From MWEH01 sp035409945 (GTDB lineage Bacteria; Bacillota; Clostridia; Christensenellales; DTU072): DNA of 64,000 nt. The position numbers were made by a program, and so were the translations under genes. Under the pieces are notes generated by a model, which saw only the letters and a program-made list of their open reading frames with translations, had not been told where the DNA came from and searched no databases. The stretch lies in contig DAONQC010000002.1 of NCBI GenBank assembly GCA_035409945.1, positions 1 through 64,000 on the forward strand. The letters run 5' to 3'. Each line of letters opens with the position of its first letter. Within the stretch, counting starts at the first letter, position 1. Positions 1-8,916 of this stretch are shown piece after piece.

Positions 1-50
1 AATTTATAGATTTTTATAGATTTTTATAGATTTTAACTAACTGTAACTAA
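1..50. repeat. short AT-rich tandem repeat
   Basis: About three copies of a 12-base unit containing TTTTTATAGATT lie at the left edge of the window, downstream of the pcrA-end copy. This is probably simple slippage sequence. No gene is visible in it and no function is claimed. Confidence 0.6.
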
Positions 51-63
51 CCCTTCTTCTATC

Positions 64-165
64 CTAGCTGAGTTTTAAAAGTGCGTTTCTAACGGTAATT
101 ACCTTATACTCAGCAAATCAATAGTTGTTATAGCTCTATACCCGAAACAGAAACGACATAGTCGA
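64..165 (-). repeat. decayed copy of the pcrA 3' end
   Basis: This spacer resembles the last ~100 bases of pcrA (about 178-285), offset by 114 bases. Read on the minus strand it ends VITVRNALLKLS-stop, against VFTVRNAPLKLI-stop in the gene. Further upstream both share VSxSGIEL. A net 8-base deletion between the two conserved blocks shifts the frame, so the copy is dead. It is one of many gene-end copies in this window. Confidence 0.8.
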
Positions 166-177
166 AATTCACTTGCC

Positions 178-2466
178 TTATATAAGTTTTAGAGGTGCGT
201 TTCTAACAGTAAATACCTTCTGTCCAAAGTTTGGGAAATTAATAGTTGCTTGTAGCTCTATACCCGAGCCAGAAACAAACAGTATTACTCCTTCACCATA
301 TCTTCTATGTGAAACTTTTGCGCCTTTTACAAAACCTGCAGTGTTTTCGTTAAAAACCGCTGCTGTTGTAGCACGTATAGCTTTTTTTATTTCATTCACT
401 GCTTTTATCTGCTTTTCACTGGCCTCATTCATTTGACTAACTGTTATATCAACATAATCTGGTGTGTAATAATTGTTCGCCTTCTCCAGTATTGCCTCCC
501 TACCACTACTGCCAAAACTCTGGAAAGATTCTTGTTTTGCTCCCACTCCGGACTCTATTATAAACCTTGAAATAGGATTATATTGAACGGTACCATATCT
601 AAACCTGCCTCGAACAGATGAAAGGTAAAGTCGCTCTTTAGCCCTTGTAACTGCTACATACATCACCCTTCTTTCCTCTTCCATACCCTCCATATCTTGA
701 ACTTGTGCAGAAGGGAATATATTTTCTTCACACCCTATTACAAATACATTTTTAAACTCTAAACCCTTTACAGCATGAATTGTCGCAAGCGTAACTTTTC
801 CACTATCGTCTTGCTCAACTGTTTGATCGGTAGCAAGAACCGTACTATGAAGCCAATCTATTAATGTTAATTTTTTATCCTTATATTCCGCTTGTATCGC
901 CATGCGTTTATAATGATTTATGTTATCTAACCGTTCTCTACAACCGGCAGGTCCATCTTTTTTCTCATACTCATCAGCTAAAGGGACTATTTCCATAATA
1001 GTTGTAATTAAATCGCTTACTTTACCATCTTTTAGCGCCACAAGGTTTTGCATAATGTCTGCAAATTCTCTTATGCCTGTAGCCTTGCCAAAATCCCCAG
1101 TTCTACCTAATGATATATCTTCAACAGCTTTTAAAAGAGATATTCCCCTAGCTTTTGCATAGTCTACAATCTTTTCCTGTGTTTTGTTGCCAATACCTCT
1201 AGCTGGAAAATTAATAACCCTTAAAAAAGCTTCACTGTCATATTCATTTGCTACTATTCTTAAAAATGCTGATAAATCTTTAATCTCTTTTGTTTCAAAA
1301 AGTTTCATGCCACCTAAGACAACATAATCTAGGCTTGCATCATTTATTTCCATTTCCACTGTTTTTATGAGCCCTGATTCGCGTGTCAAAATAGCAAAAT
1401 CGGAGTTTTGATAACCAAATCTTCTCTTTAATGCCAAAATAGTAGAGACAATCGTCCCAGCTTCGCGCCTATCGTCTGGCGAAATGATATGCTCTACCTT
1501 TACACCAGCACCTTTTACAGGGATAAGTACTTTATCGTGTCTAAACGTATTATTTTGAATAATATTATTGGCAACAGTTAAAACCTGCGGAGTAGATCGG
1601 TAGTTTTTCTCTAACTTGATAACAGTAGCATCTTCATATTTACTGTCAAACTCCAAGATGTTTTTTATATCAGCTCCTCTAAACGCATAAATACTCTGAT
1701 CGTCATCACCTACTACAAAAATATTTCTCCATTTAGCTGCTAGTATATCTACTATTTTATTTTGTATTACATTTGTATCTTGATACTCGTCTACGTGTAT
1801 ATATTGAAAACGTTCTTGATAATATGCGGCTACATTTGGGAATGAATCAAGTACAATATATGCGTACACCAAAAGATCATCAAAATCTAAAGCATTACTT
1901 TCTTTCATTCGTTTTTCGTATCTTAAAAAAACTTCTGCTATTATATCATCCCTAAATGGCTGTACTGTTGCAGCATATGTTTCTGCAGTATATCCGAGTT
2001 GCTTATTATAACTGATTGTTTCTTTGCATTCGCTCTCAGATAATATAGCTTTTCCTTCCTCTTCCATTTCTTTTAATACTTTTTTTATGACCTTTTTAGA
2101 ATCAGTATCATCGTATATAGAAAAATTTAGTTCATAATCATCAAGCTTAGATATATGGCTTCGTAAAACCCAAACACAAAAGGAATGAATAGTAGAAATC
2201 CAGGCTAAATGTCCATCTCCCAGCAATACATTTAATCTTTCGCGCATTTCATTAGTTGCTTTGTTGGTAAATGTAATCGCTAAAATCCTAGCAGATGATA
2301 CCCCTTTATTTAAAACCAAGTGCGCTACCCTATGGGTTAACACCCTGGTTTTTCCAGACCCCGCACCGGCTAAAACCAAAACAGGACCTTCTGTACATTC
2401 AACAGCTTTTATCTGCTCGTCATTTAATCCTTCAAAAATCTCTCTATTTTTATAACTATCTTCCAT
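178..2466 (-). CDS. pcrA: ATP-dependent DNA helicase PcrA/UvrD family
   Basis: Superfamily 1A 3'-5' helicase of about 762 residues, close to the usual 720-770. The N-terminus has the Walker A motif GAGSGKTR, followed by motif Ia ITFTNKA, the Walker B region DEYQDTN, GDDDQSIYAFRGA (motif III), NYRST (motif IV), the VTLATIHAVKGLEF motif V and VAVTRAKERL (motif VI). The C-terminal tail matches the PcrA Tudor-like segment (VSHRRYGEG). I start it at ATG 2466, which has AAAGGA six bases upstream; a GTG at 2487 is in frame but lacks a ribosome site. PcrA acts in nucleotide excision repair, plasmid replication and removal of RecA or RNA polymerase from DNA. The gene stands alone, with decayed copies of neighbouring gene ends on both sides. 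Confidence 0.96.
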   Translation of the reverse strand: MEDSYKNREIFEGLNDEQIKAVECTEGPVLVLAGAGSGKTRVLTHRVAHLVLNKGVSSARILAITFTNKATNEMRERLNVLLGDGHLAWISTIHSFCVWVLRSHISKLDDYELNFSIYDDTDSKKVIKKVLKEMEEEGKAILSESECKETISYNKQLGYTAETYAATVQPFRDDIIAEVFLRYEKRMKESNALDFDDLLVYAYIVLDSFPNVAAYYQERFQYIHVDEYQDTNVIQNKIVDILAAKWRNIFVVGDDDQSIYAFRGADIKNILEFDSKYEDATVIKLEKNYRSTPQVLTVANNIIQNNTFRHDKVLIPVKGAGVKVEHIISPDDRREAGTIVSTILALKRRFGYQNSDFAILTRESGLIKTVEMEINDASLDYVVLGGMKLFETKEIKDLSAFLRIVANEYDSEAFLRVINFPARGIGNKTQEKIVDYAKARGISLLKAVEDISLGRTGDFGKATGIREFADIMQNLVALKDGKVSDLITTIMEIVPLADEYEKKDGPAGCRERLDNINHYKRMAIQAEYKDKKLTLIDWLHSTVLATDQTVEQDDSGKVTLATIHAVKGLEFKNVFVIGCEENIFPSAQVQDMEGMEEERRVMYVAVTRAKERLYLSSVRGRFRYGTVQYNPISRFIIESGVGAKQESFQSFGSSGREAILEKANNYYTPDYVDITVSQMNEASEKQIKAVNEIKKAIRATTAAVFNENTAGFVKGAKVSHRRYGEGVILFVSGSGIELQATINFPNFGQKVFTVRNAPLKLI

Positions 2467-2504
2467 TGATTTCCTTTTATAATCCACCTTTTGTTTGATT
2501 ATTT

Positions 2505-2700
2505 TCTAAGATTATATGCGTTATTATCTACTTTTCATTTAAGCCTCAAAATCATCTCTATTTCTAAATCTTATGTTTATTTCCCTTTATAATGCATCAT
2601 TTCTTTGAGATCATATACGTTCTTATCTACCTTTCATTTAGGCCTCAAAAACATCTTTATTCTACAACTTTTCTTTTTAATATCTACTCAATAATTTTTA
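2505..2700 (-). repeat. two decayed copies of the dGTPase 3' end
   Basis: Two imperfect copies (about 2505-2600 and 2605-2700, offset 99 bases) share a block ending in TTTCATTTAxGCCTCAAA. On the minus strand the left copy reads FRNRDDFEA-stop, resembling the PRNKDLY-stop end of the adjacent dGTPase gene. The pcrA promoter should also lie here; a TATAAT on the minus strand at 2516-2511 is the only candidate seen and its -35 is poor. Confidence 0.65.
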
Positions 2701-2713
2701 TGTTGACTTCAAG

Positions 2714-3691
2714 TTAATAAAGGTCTTTATTTCTAGGAATAAAGTAGTGCTCAAACAATGCTATAGCATAAGTATCTGACATGCTAGCTATATAGTCTGT
2801 TATTTGTGTATTTAAGTCCTCTGAAAAAGTTGCGTATATACTAGGTATTTCGCTTTGATTGTTTTTAAAATAGTCAAATAACGAGTTGAGTAAACCTTCC
2901 GCTCTTTTTTCTTCTCTTTTAGCTTTAGGTGAACAATATACCTCTTCAAACATAAATTTTCTTAGTTCTTTTACTGCAGCATTCATTTCTGTAGAAAAAG
3001 CCACTAAATTTTTTCCATATGAATTATTAATGATATCGTTAACTAACCTATTAATTTTATTACCTTTTCCCTTGCCGATAATATCTTCTAATATACTAGG
3101 TAACTTATTTTCATCTAAAACACCAGCTCTAATAGCATCTTCAATATCGTGCGTTAAATAGGCAATTTTATCAGAGATGTTAACCACCATTCCTTCAAGA
3201 GTACTGGGTGTTAAACTAGACCTATGGTTTAATATTCCATTTTTAACTTCGTGAGTTAAATTAAGGTTTTCTAAAACCTCAACTACTCTTAAACTTTGTT
3301 CATTGTGTTCAAAGTGACCTACTTTTTTTTGCAGCACTCTTTCTCCAGCATGACCAAAAGGAGTATGACCTAAATCATGTCCTAGAGCAATTGCTTCTGT
3401 TAAATCTTCATTTAACATAAGAGCCCTGCTAATAGTTCTAGCTATCTGAGTTACTTCCAATGTATGTGTTAGGCGAGTTCGGTAATGATCACCACTAGGC
3501 GTAATAAAAACTTGTGTTTTATGTTTTAAACGTCTAAATGCCTTACTATGAATTATTCTATCTCTATCCCTTTGAAACTCTGTTCTCAGTGGACAAGGCT
3601 CTTGCTTTTCAGCCCTTCCTTGAGTATTGACACTTTGCATGGCATATGGTGATAAAAATTCACGCTCAAACCTTAAATAATCTTCCTTCAT
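2714..3691 (-). CDS. dgt: deoxyguanosinetriphosphate triphosphohydrolase-like HD protein
   Basis: HD-superfamily nucleotidohydrolase of 325 residues. The N-terminal part has RTRLTHTLEVTQIAR and then HDLGHTPFGHAGERVL, the paired His and HD metal ligands of the dGTPase (Dgt) family, plus RDRDRIIHSKAFRRLKHKTQV, a typical dGTPase block. The ATG has AAGGA upstream. Members split dNTPs into deoxynucleoside and triphosphate and help control the dNTP pool. In clostridia this gene often precedes rpoD/dnaG; here its neighbours are ppdK upstream and pcrA downstream. Substrate choice cannot be told from sequence. It ends FIPRNKDLY, and pieces resembling that end recur downstream. Confidence 0.93.
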   Translation of the reverse strand: MKEDYLRFEREFLSPYAMQSVNTQGRAEKQEPCPLRTEFQRDRDRIIHSKAFRRLKHKTQVFITPSGDHYRTRLTHTLEVTQIARTISRALMLNEDLTEAIALGHDLGHTPFGHAGERVLQKKVGHFEHNEQSLRVVEVLENLNLTHEVKNGILNHRSSLTPSTLEGMVVNISDKIAYLTHDIEDAIRAGVLDENKLPSILEDIIGKGKGNKINRLVNDIINNSYGKNLVAFSTEMNAAVKELRKFMFEEVYCSPKAKREEKRAEGLLNSLFDYFKNNQSEIPSIYATFSEDLNTQITDYIASMSDTYAIALFEHYFIPRNKDLY

Positions 3692-3860
3692 AACTGTCCT
3701 TAATTAAATACTTTTTTATTTCTGTACCTATACATAATACCACATTGGTTTAATAGTTTTAACTATTAATTTCCACTTTTTAAATAACTGTCCCATAATA
3801 GTCTCATGGCGATTGAAATCTTCAAATAATTCCATATTGTGCAACAAATAGAGAGATAAA

Positions 3861-3892
3861 ATAAAAATAGCGCCTGATTTTTCAAGCGCCAT
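3861..3892 (-). terminator. intrinsic terminator of ppdK
   Basis: On the minus strand a hairpin GGCGCTTGA-AAAA-TCAGGCGC (one bulge) is followed by a T-rich tail TATTTTTATTTT. It lies 25 bases past the ppdK stop. Confidence 0.85.
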
Positions 3893-3917
3893 TTCTAATT
3901 ATTAATTAAAGCTACTA

Positions 3918-6536
3918 TTATTTAGACTCAATAACTGCTTGTGCAGCTGCTAAAATTGCGATTGGAACTCTATATGGTGAACAAGATACATAATCTAGTC
4001 CAACTTTATTACAAAATGCTACTGTTGTTGGATCTCCACCATGCTCACCACAGATACCCAGTTTAAGTGCTGGTTTTGTGGATCTTCCTCTTTCTGTTGC
4101 AATTCTAACCAATTCGCCTACGCCTTCTAAATCTATTGTTGCAAATGGATCTGCATCAAACACGCCATTGTTATAATAGCATGGTAAGAATTTAGCGGCA
4201 TCGTCTCTACTAAAACCAAATGTCATTTGTGTTAAATCGTTTGTACCAAATGAGAAGAAATCAGCTTCTTTTGCAATCTTATCAGCAGTAATTGCTGCTC
4301 TTGGGATTTCAATCATTGTGCCTACTGTATAGTCTACCTTGACACCAGCAGCTTTCATAACTTTTTCAGCAGTATTTACAACAACCTTCTTAACAAAAGC
4401 TAATTCTTTTACTTCGCCTACTAGTGGAATCATGATCTCAGGTTTTACATTGCCACCTTTCTTATTCACTGCGATTGCAGCTTCGATAACAGCGGTTGTT
4501 TGCATTTCTGCAATTTCTGGATATGTAATTGCTAAACGACATCCACGATGACCTAGCATTGGGTTAACTTCTTGTAATGAAGCAACTTTTTCTTTAACTG
4601 CAGCTACGGTAATTCCCATTTCTTTTGCCACTGCTTTCATATCTTCTTCCTTATGAGGTAAGAACTCGTGTAGAGGTGGATCTAAGAATCTGATGGTTAC
4701 TGGTAAGTCTTTCATTACTTCGTAAATAGCTTTGAAGTCATCTCTTTGCATTGGTAGAATCTTTGCAAGTGCTTTCTTTCTGTCTTCTTTGTTGTCAGCT
4801 AAAATCATTTCTCTCATAGGTTGAATTCTGCCTTCTTCAAAGAACATATGCTCTGTTCTACATAGTCCAATTCCTTCAGCACCAAAATCAATAGCAGTTT
4901 TAGCTTCTGCAGGAGTATCGGCGTTAGTACGTACTTTTAACTTACGAACTTCGTTTGCCCAATCCATTATAGTTTTGAAATATCCGCTAACTTCTGGCTC
5001 AACTGTAGGTATCGCTCCTGCATAAATGTAGCCGGTGCTACCATTTAGAGACAACACATCGTTTGGACCATATGTAACGCCCTTTATTGTGACTGTTTTA
5101 GCTTCTTCGTTTATAACTAAATCTCCACAACCTGCAACACAGCATCTTCCCATTCCACGAGCAACAACTGCAGCGTGTGAGGTCATACCACCTCTAGCAG
5201 TTAAAATACCTTCTGCACTATTCATACCTTCTATGTCTTCAGGTGATGTTTCTAGACGAACAAGTAGCACCTTTTCACCTGCCATAGCTCTCTTTTTAGC
5301 CTCTTCTGCGGTAAATGCAATTTTACCAACAGCTGCTCCAGGAGATGCAGCAAGTCCTGATGCAATTGGAGTTCTCTTTTTAAGGTCTGCAAGTGCAAAT
5401 GTAGGATGTAGTAAATCATCTAATTGTTTAGGATCTATTTTCATCAAAGCTTCTTCTTTTGTGCATAGTCCTTCTTCAACTAATTCTACCGCAATCCTTA
5501 CAGCTGCTTGGGCAGTACGTTTGCCGTTTCTTGTTTGTAGAATATATAACTTACCTCTTTCAATTGTGAACTCAAGGTCTTGCATATCCTTGAAGTATTT
5601 TTCTAGGTTTGTGGAAATTTCTACAAATTGATTGTATACTTGGAGATTTGTTGCTTCTAATTTAGCTATGGGGTTAGGAGTACGAATTCCTGCAACAACG
5701 TCTTCACCTTGTGCATTCATTAAGTATTCGCCATAGAGTACATTTTCGCCTGTAGATGGGTCACGAGTAAATGCAACGCCAGTTCCAGAGGTCTCGCCCA
5801 TGTTTCCGAAAACCATTGCCTGTACATTAACTGCAGTACCCCAACTGCTTGGGATGTTATGCATTCTGCGATATACTATTGCTCTTTCGTTTTCCCAGCT
5901 TTTAAATACCGCTTCAATAGCACCAATTAATTGTACTTTTGGATCTTGTGGGAAGTCTTCGCCTTGGCTTTCTTTGTAATAAGCCTTAAACTTTTCAGCT
6001 AATTCTTTTAAGTCTTCTGTTGTTAAATCGCTATCAGCTTTTACGCCTCTTGCCATTTTTAACTCATCAATGATGGTTTCAAAATGCTTTTTACCAATTC
6101 CCGTAACAACATCTGAATACATTTGGATGAATCTACGATAGCAGTCATATGCAAATCTAGGATTTTCAGTTAACCTTGCAAGCCCTTCAACAGCTACATC
6201 ATTTAGTCCTAAGTTTAAAATTGTATCCATCATTCCTGGCATAGATGCTCTAGCTCCACTTCTTACTGAAACTAAGAAGGGATTATCGATGGAACCAAAC
6301 TTTTTGTCAGCTTGTTTCTCTAAAACAGCGAGCTGGTCAAAAATCTCTTTGACTATGGAGTCCTTAATCTTTCTTCCACTCTCATAATAACTGGTACAAG
6401 CTTCAGTCGTTACAATGAATCCTGGAGGTACTGGTAACCCCATTTGAGTCATCTGAGAAAGGTTTGCACCCTTGCCACCAAACTTGGCTTTGTCTGTTCC
6501 GTTTGCTTCATTGAATAAATAAACAAATTTAGTCAT
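3918..6536 (-). CDS. ppdK: pyruvate, phosphate dikinase
   Basis: Full-length PPDK of 872 residues, interconverting pyruvate, ATP and phosphate with PEP, AMP and pyrophosphate. The N-terminal nucleotide-binding domain begins GGKGANLSQM. The central swivelling domain holds the phosphorylated histidine in GGMTSHAAVVARGMGR. The C-terminal TIM barrel has GIGLCRTEHMFF, LGHRGCRL, the GTNDLTQM motif and the catalytic Cys in GICGEHGGDP. A clear AGAGGAG ribosome site precedes the ATG and a sigma-A promoter is visible at 6610-6639. In anaerobes PPDK often works in the glycolytic direction as a PPi-dependent pyruvate kinase. No PpdK regulatory protein gene is adjacent. Confidence 0.98.
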   Translation of the reverse strand: MTKFVYLFNEANGTDKAKFGGKGANLSQMTQMGLPVPPGFIVTTEACTSYYESGRKIKDSIVKEIFDQLAVLEKQADKKFGSIDNPFLVSVRSGARASMPGMMDTILNLGLNDVAVEGLARLTENPRFAYDCYRRFIQMYSDVVTGIGKKHFETIIDELKMARGVKADSDLTTEDLKELAEKFKAYYKESQGEDFPQDPKVQLIGAIEAVFKSWENERAIVYRRMHNIPSSWGTAVNVQAMVFGNMGETSGTGVAFTRDPSTGENVLYGEYLMNAQGEDVVAGIRTPNPIAKLEATNLQVYNQFVEISTNLEKYFKDMQDLEFTIERGKLYILQTRNGKRTAQAAVRIAVELVEEGLCTKEEALMKIDPKQLDDLLHPTFALADLKKRTPIASGLAASPGAAVGKIAFTAEEAKKRAMAGEKVLLVRLETSPEDIEGMNSAEGILTARGGMTSHAAVVARGMGRCCVAGCGDLVINEEAKTVTIKGVTYGPNDVLSLNGSTGYIYAGAIPTVEPEVSGYFKTIMDWANEVRKLKVRTNADTPAEAKTAIDFGAEGIGLCRTEHMFFEEGRIQPMREMILADNKEDRKKALAKILPMQRDDFKAIYEVMKDLPVTIRFLDPPLHEFLPHKEEDMKAVAKEMGITVAAVKEKVASLQEVNPMLGHRGCRLAITYPEIAEMQTTAVIEAAIAVNKKGGNVKPEIMIPLVGEVKELAFVKKVVVNTAEKVMKAAGVKVDYTVGTMIEIPRAAITADKIAKEADFFSFGTNDLTQMTFGFSRDDAAKFLPCYYNNGVFDADPFATIDLEGVGELVRIATERGRSTKPALKLGICGEHGGDPTTVAFCNKVGLDYVSCSPYRVPIAILAAAQAVIESK

Positions 6537-6609
6537 ATTTTTCTCCTCTAAAAATTTTATTTTTTATTATTACTTAATAATTATTACGTATTTACTTTAA
6601 ACCGCTTGT

Positions 6610-6639
6610 ATTATAATATTTTAGCACTTGTTCTGGCAA
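6610..6639 (-). promoter_or_regulatory. ppdK promoter
   Basis: On the minus strand TTGCCA (6639-6634) is followed, 18 bases later, by TATAAT (6615-6610). The predicted transcript start is about 65 bases before the ppdK ATG. Confidence 0.7.
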
Positions 6640-6747
6640 ATGATTTACTCCGTTATCTAATTAACACAATAAAATGCTTTTTTAATTTATTTATTTATTT
6701 ATTTACGTACATTTTTTACTAACATGTTAAACCTGGAGTAAATCATT
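6639..6747. repeat. 13-bp perfect inverted repeat pair flanking the ppdK promoter side
   Basis: AATGATTTACTCC at 6639-6651 and its exact complement GGAGTAAATCATT at 6735-6747 are separated by about 83 AT-rich bases that contain several TTTA repeats. The left arm touches the ppdK -35 box. The whole 109-bp unit could be a miniature inverted-repeat element, a large hairpin downstream of recO, or a pair of operators. I cannot decide between these. The rest of the 6537-6806 spacer shows nothing coding. Confidence 0.55.
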
Positions 6748-6806
6748 AGAAGTTCTCGTCGGTTTTATTTCAATCCACCCGTTATATTCAAGTATGCGCT
6801 AGTATA

Positions 6807-7457
6807 TTATTTTATTTTAGCGATAGTTTTAATCGCCTCATCTATTGAATTAATATGAACTGACACTTCTGATTTAAGCACAAGTGATATACAAGATAAA
6901 AGATTTGCTATAGTTGGCAACGCTATTTCCAAACTGCCTAAATCATCAGGTTCGGCTTTACTTATGGCAAACAATAAATCTTTTGTATCTGTAGTTATGT
7001 CATAATAATCTGTTAAATCCACTCCTAAAATTACAAGCAATTTAGATAAAAACCAAAGAGAATACACATATGGTACTATGTCTTCGTTGTTTATATACGA
7101 AAGAGTGATTAAGGCAATGTATAACTCCTTATCAACTTCCATCTCTTCTTTAGAAGTCTTATCTAGTGCCTCTAGGACTATTTGAGAGGAAGCGTATTTA
7201 TCTAAATCGCGCCAGCAATTCATAAAATTATCTATAAGAGAAAACCCAATTAATGTCTTTCTTTGTTTTCGTTCAACATAGGCGTATTCGCCATAACTTA
7301 GAGGAGTTGCGGCAAGCTTAAGCTTAGACTTCATTTCTCTTACGCCTTTAGCTCTTACAGTTATTAGTCCTTTATTCAAAGCTATTAGAGTTAATATCTT
7401 GTCATTTTCACCATAATCGACAGTTCTAACACATAATGCTTTTACTGAATCATTCAT
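6807..7457 (-). CDS. recO: DNA repair protein RecO
   Basis: 216 residues, shorter than the usual 240-250 of RecO. The N-terminal OB-fold block is recognisable: ALCVRTVDYGENDKILTLI and then KGLITVRAKGVREMKSKL. RecO binds single-stranded DNA and, with RecR, loads RecA onto SSB-coated DNA. No CxxC pair is present, so the zinc module of many RecO proteins is missing. Its position just downstream of era matches the common Bacillota order. The AGCAGG ribosome site is six bases before the ATG. A terminator hairpin lies only about 27 bases upstream, so recO probably depends on read-through or on a weak TATAAT in the loop of that hairpin. Confidence 0.88.
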   Translation of the reverse strand: MNDSVKALCVRTVDYGENDKILTLIALNKGLITVRAKGVREMKSKLKLAATPLSYGEYAYVERKQRKTLIGFSLIDNFMNCWRDLDKYASSQIVLEALDKTSKEEMEVDKELYIALITLSYINNEDIVPYVYSLWFLSKLLVILGVDLTDYYDITTDTKDLLFAISKAEPDDLGSLEIALPTIANLLSCISLVLKSEVSVHINSIDEAIKTIAKIK

Positions 7458-7474
7458 AACATACCTGCTATTAA

Positions 7475-7505
7475 TAAATAAAAAGCAAGGGATTATAACC
7501 TTGCT
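7475..7505 (-). terminator. intrinsic terminator between ybeY-era and recO
   Basis: On the minus strand the hairpin AGCAAGG-TTATAATC-CCTTGCT is followed by TTTTATTTATT. The loop carries TATAAT (7497-7492), which could act as a -10 box for recO, although I see no good -35. Confidence 0.75.
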
Positions 7506-7512
7506 TGCTACT

Positions 7513-8916
7513 CTAATTTCTATAATCCTCTTTATTATAACCTAATCTTTCTAGTATTCTTCCGTCATCTCTCCAGTCTTTTTCTACCCGCACCCAAAGA
7601 GTTAAAAACACCTTCGTCCCAGTTATTTTTTCAAGCTCAATTCTAGCTTCTGTTCCGATTTTTTTGATCATCTCTCCGTTTTTACCAAGCACAATGCCTT
7701 TGTGGCTTGCTTTTTGAACAACTATTTCTGCATCTATCTCTATTAGTTCATCGGTTACGTCATATTTGTTAACTTTGACTGCTATCCCATATGGAATTTC
7801 TTCGTCTAAATTTTTAAGTGCTTTTTCCCTTATAGTTTCACTAGTTATAAAATTCATTCCTCTGTCCGTGTAAATATCGTCTGGGAATATTGCTTCACCT
7901 GTAGGCAGCAATTTTTTAACTTCTAGCATTACTGCATCTAAATTTTTCCCTCTTAATGCTGATATTGGCACCACAGCCGAAACCTCTTTTATTTTTGATA
8001 TTTCCTGTAAAATAGACCCTACCTTAGCAGGCGTTACTCTATCAATTTTATTAACTATCACTATAACAGCTTTACCTGCGTCGATATACCTTTCCACATT
8101 TTCTTTATCATGATGGTTGAATTCTTTTTCCGCATTTGTAAGGTACAAAATGGCATCCACTTCATTCAGCGCAGCAGTCACAGAACGCATCATAAATCTA
8201 CCTAACTCATTTTTAGGTGCATGAAGACCCGGTGTGTCTACGAATATAATTTGCGAATCCTCGTCGTTTCTAATACCTAATATTTTATTTCTAGTTGTTT
8301 GGGGTTTCCAACTTGTAATTGATACTTTTTGTCCTACAAGTTTATTAATTAATGTAGATTTACCTGCATTGGGTCGTCCAAGCACTGCAATAAACCCACT
8401 TTTAAACTTAGATTCATTGATTGAATTTAATATGTCTAAATTAGCTTTATCTCTAGTAATTCCTAGTTCATTTAAGATCTGGTTTTGCTTATCTTCCATT
8501 TTTTCTCTGTCCTCATCTGAGATATGATCATAACCAAGTATATGCAACAATCCATGCATTACTAAAAATGCTAACTCTCTGGATAGAGAATGCCCATTCT
8601 CCTCAGCCTGTCTAATTGCCTGTGCTTCAGAAATGTATATTGAACCTAGAATAACTCCTCCTGTTTCGGGATTAACATCAAGTTTGTAATCTGACCTATT
8701 AAACGGAAGGGTTATATCTATAGAAGGAAATGATAATACATCAGTTACAGCATCTATATTTCTATTGTCTCTATTTAGATCTCTAATTTCTTCGTCACTA
8801 ACTAAACCTACTTCTAAGTCCACATCATTAAAGTTGATTTTAAAATGTGAAAACACGCCCAAGATGACGTGTCTTGCTAGTTTTTCATATTCATTAAAAT
8901 TGTATATATCTAACAT
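7513..8916 (-). CDS. fused endoribonuclease YbeY / GTPase Era
   Basis: A single 467-residue ORF joins two ribosome-biogenesis proteins. Residues ~1-150 are YbeY (rRNA maturation metallo-endoribonuclease) with the zinc motif HGLLHILGYDH near residue 125-135. Residues ~172-467 are Era: G1 GRPNAGKST (~178), G3 DTPG, G4 NKID, G5 SAL, then a KH domain with the GKNG loop (~409) and the Era ending VEKDWRDDGRILERLGY. Era binds the 3' end of 16S rRNA and YbeY acts in 16S 3'-end processing, so joining them is functionally sensible. In Bacillus the order is pgpH-ybeY-dgkA-cdd-era-recO; here dgkA and cdd are missing and the flanking genes are joined. The ATG overlaps the pgpH stop (TAATG), indicating translational coupling. 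No frameshift or internal stop separates the halves. Confidence 0.96.
   Translation of the reverse strand: MLDIYNFNEYEKLARHVILGVFSHFKINFNDVDLEVGLVSDEEIRDLNRDNRNIDAVTDVLSFPSIDITLPFNRSDYKLDVNPETGGVILGSIYISEAQAIRQAEENGHSLSRELAFLVMHGLLHILGYDHISDEDREKMEDKQNQILNELGITRDKANLDILNSINESKFKSGFIAVLGRPNAGKSTLINKLVGQKVSITSWKPQTTRNKILGIRNDEDSQIIFVDTPGLHAPKNELGRFMMRSVTAALNEVDAILYLTNAEKEFNHHDKENVERYIDAGKAVIVIVNKIDRVTPAKVGSILQEISKIKEVSAVVPISALRGKNLDAVMLEVKKLLPTGEAIFPDDIYTDRGMNFITSETIREKALKNLDEEIPYGIAVKVNKYDVTDELIEIDAEIVVQKASHKGIVLGKNGEMIKKIGTEARIELEKITGTKVFLTLWVRVEKDWRDDGRILERLGYNKEDYRN

Noticed and set aside
5035..5631. 198-residue plus-strand ORF
   Set aside because: It lies wholly inside ppdK on the other strand, has no ribosome site and its composition mirrors the antisense of a strongly conserved gene.
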